From the NCBI GenBank assembly GCA_046309355.1, contig JBKCPL010000030.1, positions 1 through 23,146 of the forward strand: a DNA stretch of 23,146 nt, written 5' to 3'. Every line of letters begins with the position of its first letter. Position 1 is the first letter of the stretch. The translations under genes were made by a program, and so were the position numbers. This document shows positions 21,700 to 23,146 of the stretch, piece after piece. Under the pieces are notes generated by a model. It ran no database searches and was not told the DNA's origin. It was given only the letters and a program-made list of their open reading frames with translations. The stretch is from CAYSBE01 sp046309355 (lineage in GTDB: Bacteria; Bacteroidota; Bacteroidia; UKL13-3).

Positions 21700-21716
21700 C
21701 ACTACTTATACAGTGT
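21699..21716 (+). terminator. Short hairpin after the metallophosphatase gene
   Basis: ACACT (21699-21703) pairs with AGTGT (21712-21716) immediately at the stop codon. A second perfect repeat, ACTTTTT (21731-21737) with AAAAAGT (21741-21747), follows. Neither has a strong T-run, so together they are a weak terminator candidate. Confidence 0.3.
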
Positions 21717-21926
21717 GTACAACCACTTACACTTTTTCTCAAAAAGTCAAGCATTTTTCGAATTAAACCGCTTACAATTTTTTTAATTTATTTCTTGTTT
21801 TTTAAAAGCTAATTGAAAAATAAGCAGTTGCGGAATTGTTGTTTGTACAAATAAAAAAATCGTCAAAAAAAATTTTTTTATTCACAATAAAACGTCCAAA
21901 TTGACCAACGAAAAGAGAATAGCAAA
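21700..21926. other. AT-rich dnaA upstream region, possible origin or DnaA autoregulation site
   Basis: A 227-bp stretch with no gene, very AT-rich. It contains an exact DnaA box, TTATTCACA (21878-21886), inside the inverted repeat TTTTATT-CAC-AATAAAA (21876-21892). A possible second box with one mismatch lies on the minus strand (TTGTACACA-like, 21714-21722). There is a 14-bp A/T-tract palindrome at 21866-21879 that could bend or open, and the palindrome TTTGTACAAA at 21842-21851. Two boxes are few for a replication origin, and I found no clear TAnnTTTG promoter for dnaA here. Autoregulation of dnaA by the single box is the more conservative reading. Confidence 0.4.
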
Positions 21927-23146
21927 ATGAGTGAACTAACTGCCGAAAACATCTGGAACAACTGCCTTAAATTAATTCAGGACAATGTATCCCCCCAAAG
22001 TTTTAAAACATGGTTTGAACCTGTAAAACCTGTAAAGGTTGAAAACAAAGTATTAACCATACAAGTACCCAGTCAATTTTTTTATGAATGGTTGGAAGAG
22101 CATTATGTGACCCTGCTGCGCAAAGCATTAAAAGCTGAGTTGGGTCCGGGTTCGCGACTGGAGTATAATATTATTGTAGAGAACAGTAACTCCAGTTCAA
22201 ATCCGTATGTGGTAAATATACCCGGCAGCAGCAGCTCACGCAGCGATGCTCAGCATGTAAATATGCCACTTAACCTAAGTAGCAATATTAAAAACCCGTT
22301 TATCATTCCAGGGCTTAAAAAAGTGAACATCGAATCAAACCTGAATTCGGGTTTTACGTTCGATAACTTTATAGAAGGCGATTGCAACAAACTGGCACGC
22401 TCAGCCGGAATGGCCGTTTCTGCCAAACCTGGAGGAACAGCGTTTAACCCGCTGATGATTTTCAGCGATACCGGTTTGGGTAAAACTCACCTGGTGCACG
22501 CCATTGGCAATCAAATAAAACTTCAGAACAAGAATAAAGTTGTTCTGTATGTGCCTATGGAAAAATTCATGAATCAGTTTGTTGATTCCATGCGCAACAA
22601 TTCGCATCAAGATTTTCTCACCTTCTACCAAAATATAGATGTATTTATAGTAGACGACATTCAGTTTCTGGAAAACAAAAACAAAACACAGGAAATATTT
22701 TTCAGCATATTTAACCACCTGCATCAGGCCGGCAAGCAAATTATACTCACCAGCGACCGTGCGCCCAAAGATTTAAAAGGTATGGACGAGCGCTTGCTTT
22801 CTCGCTTCAAGTGGGGTCTTTCATGCGATCTTCAGGCACCTGATTTTGAAACACGTCTGGCCATACTCGAACACATGATGTATGCCGATGGCATTACATT
22901 AAGCCGTGAAGTAGTGGAGTATGTGGCACACAATATAAATACCAACATACGCGAACTACGCGGAGCGCTGGTTTCTCTGCTGGCACAGTCATCGTTGAAT
23001 AAAAAAGAAGTTACGCTCGATCTGGCGAAGCAAATACTCAAGAACTTTGTTAAAAACTCAACACGCGAAATTTCAATCGAATTTATTCAAAAACTGGTAT
23101 GCGATTACTTCACTATTCCGGTTGAACTGGTGAAATCAAAAACCCG
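21927..23146 (+). CDS. dnaA: Chromosomal replication initiator DnaA, 3' end cut by the window
   Basis: About 406 codons of the replication initiator, starting at the ATG 21927 (MSELTAENIWNNCLKLIQ). Domain I (helicase loader/DiaA-binding, about 1-85) contains W10 and FKTWFEP. A Ser/Asn-rich linker (about 90-125) precedes the AAA+ domain III: SGFTFDNFIEGDCNKLA, Walker A at 180-187, Walker B VDDIQF, sensor I LTSDRAPKDL and the arginine finger DERLLSRFKWGL. The window ends at the beginning of DNA-binding domain IV. The Walker A reads S-D-T-G-L-G-K-T, where most DnaA proteins have G-G-V-G-L-G-K-T; the key K186 and T187 are intact. It follows the nucleotidase operon after 227 bp. Confidence 0.95.
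   Translation, partial: MSELTAENIWNNCLKLIQDNVSPQSFKTWFEPVKPVKVENKVLTIQVPSQFFYEWLEEHYVTLLRKALKAELGPGSRLEYNIIVENSNSSSNPYVVNIPGSSSSRSDAQHVNMPLNLSSNIKNPFIIPGLKKVNIESNLNSGFTFDNFIEGDCNKLARSAGMAVSAKPGGTAFNPLMIFSDTGLGKTHLVHAIGNQIKLQNKNKVVLYVPMEKFMNQFVDSMRNNSHQDFLTFYQNIDVFIVDDIQFLENKNKTQEIFFSIFNHLHQAGKQIILTSDRAPKDLKGMDERLLSRFKWGLSCDLQAPDFETRLAILEHMMYADGITLSREVVEYVAHNINTNIRELRGALVSLLAQSSLNKKEVTLDLAKQILKNFVKNSTREISIEFIQKLVCDYFTIPVELVKSKT

Overview
This window looks like a piece of a Bacteroidota chromosome, probably a free-living Sphingobacteriia/Chitinophagia/Cytophagia-type lineage. The evidence is a GldN-family type IX secretion/gliding protein, a large TonB-dependent receptor with a carboxypeptidase-regulatory-like N-terminus, a response regulator fused to an AraC output domain, Bacteroidota-type hypothetical families, and repeated matches to the Bacteroidota promoter (TTTG, about 19 nt, TAnnTTTG) instead of -35/-10 boxes. 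Shine-Dalgarno sequences are mostly absent. The exact genus cannot be read from the sequence.

Layout. 1-2719 (+): the tail of an unknown ORF translationally coupled (ATGA) to a REC-AraC response regulator, a small zinc-ribbon protein, and odhB (2-oxoglutarate dehydrogenase E2). 2783-4435 (-): a two-domain predicted nuclease (DUF2779), a truncated GIY-YIG gene, an intrinsic terminator and a tRNA-Val(TAC). 4436-4793 (-): a 97-bp tandem array of tRNA-Val-derived sequence in which palindromes replace the hairpin arms, read from a near-perfect promoter at 4763-4793. 4927-7961 (+): an AsmA-family envelope protein and a small SH3-like hypothetical. 7990-9912: a WD40 protein (-), a phosphopantetheinyl transferase (+) whose start codon overlaps that of the WD40 gene, and a small secreted protein (-). 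9949-12263: a palindromic operator and a TonB-dependent receptor (+). 12269-14421 (-): a LOG-family protein, and a coupled pair encoding an exported barrel-like protein and GldN. 14406-17753: a polytopic membrane protein (+) and ftsK (-). 17952-21699 (+): a four-gene operon of a membrane-anchored hypothetical, a methylmalonyl-CoA mutase catalytic subunit, and a 5'-nucleotidase split into two genes. 21700-23146 (+): an AT-rich dnaA upstream region with one good DnaA box, and dnaA, cut by the window end.

Most of the window is ordinary housekeeping and envelope biology. The part I cannot explain with a known feature is the tRNA-Val-derived array at 4436-4692. Three stretches of the neighbouring functional tRNA (14, 13 and 8 nt) are kept exactly. 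The D-loop and anticodon arm are replaced by palindromes that share the arms TCCCGA/TCGGGA, and the T-arm position holds a small inverted repeat. The unit repeats about 2.6 times and appears to be transcribed together with the real tRNA. Second-tier observations are a DtxR-like double operator before the TonB receptor, an altered P-loop in DnaA, an isolated gldN, and divergent genes with overlapping start codons.
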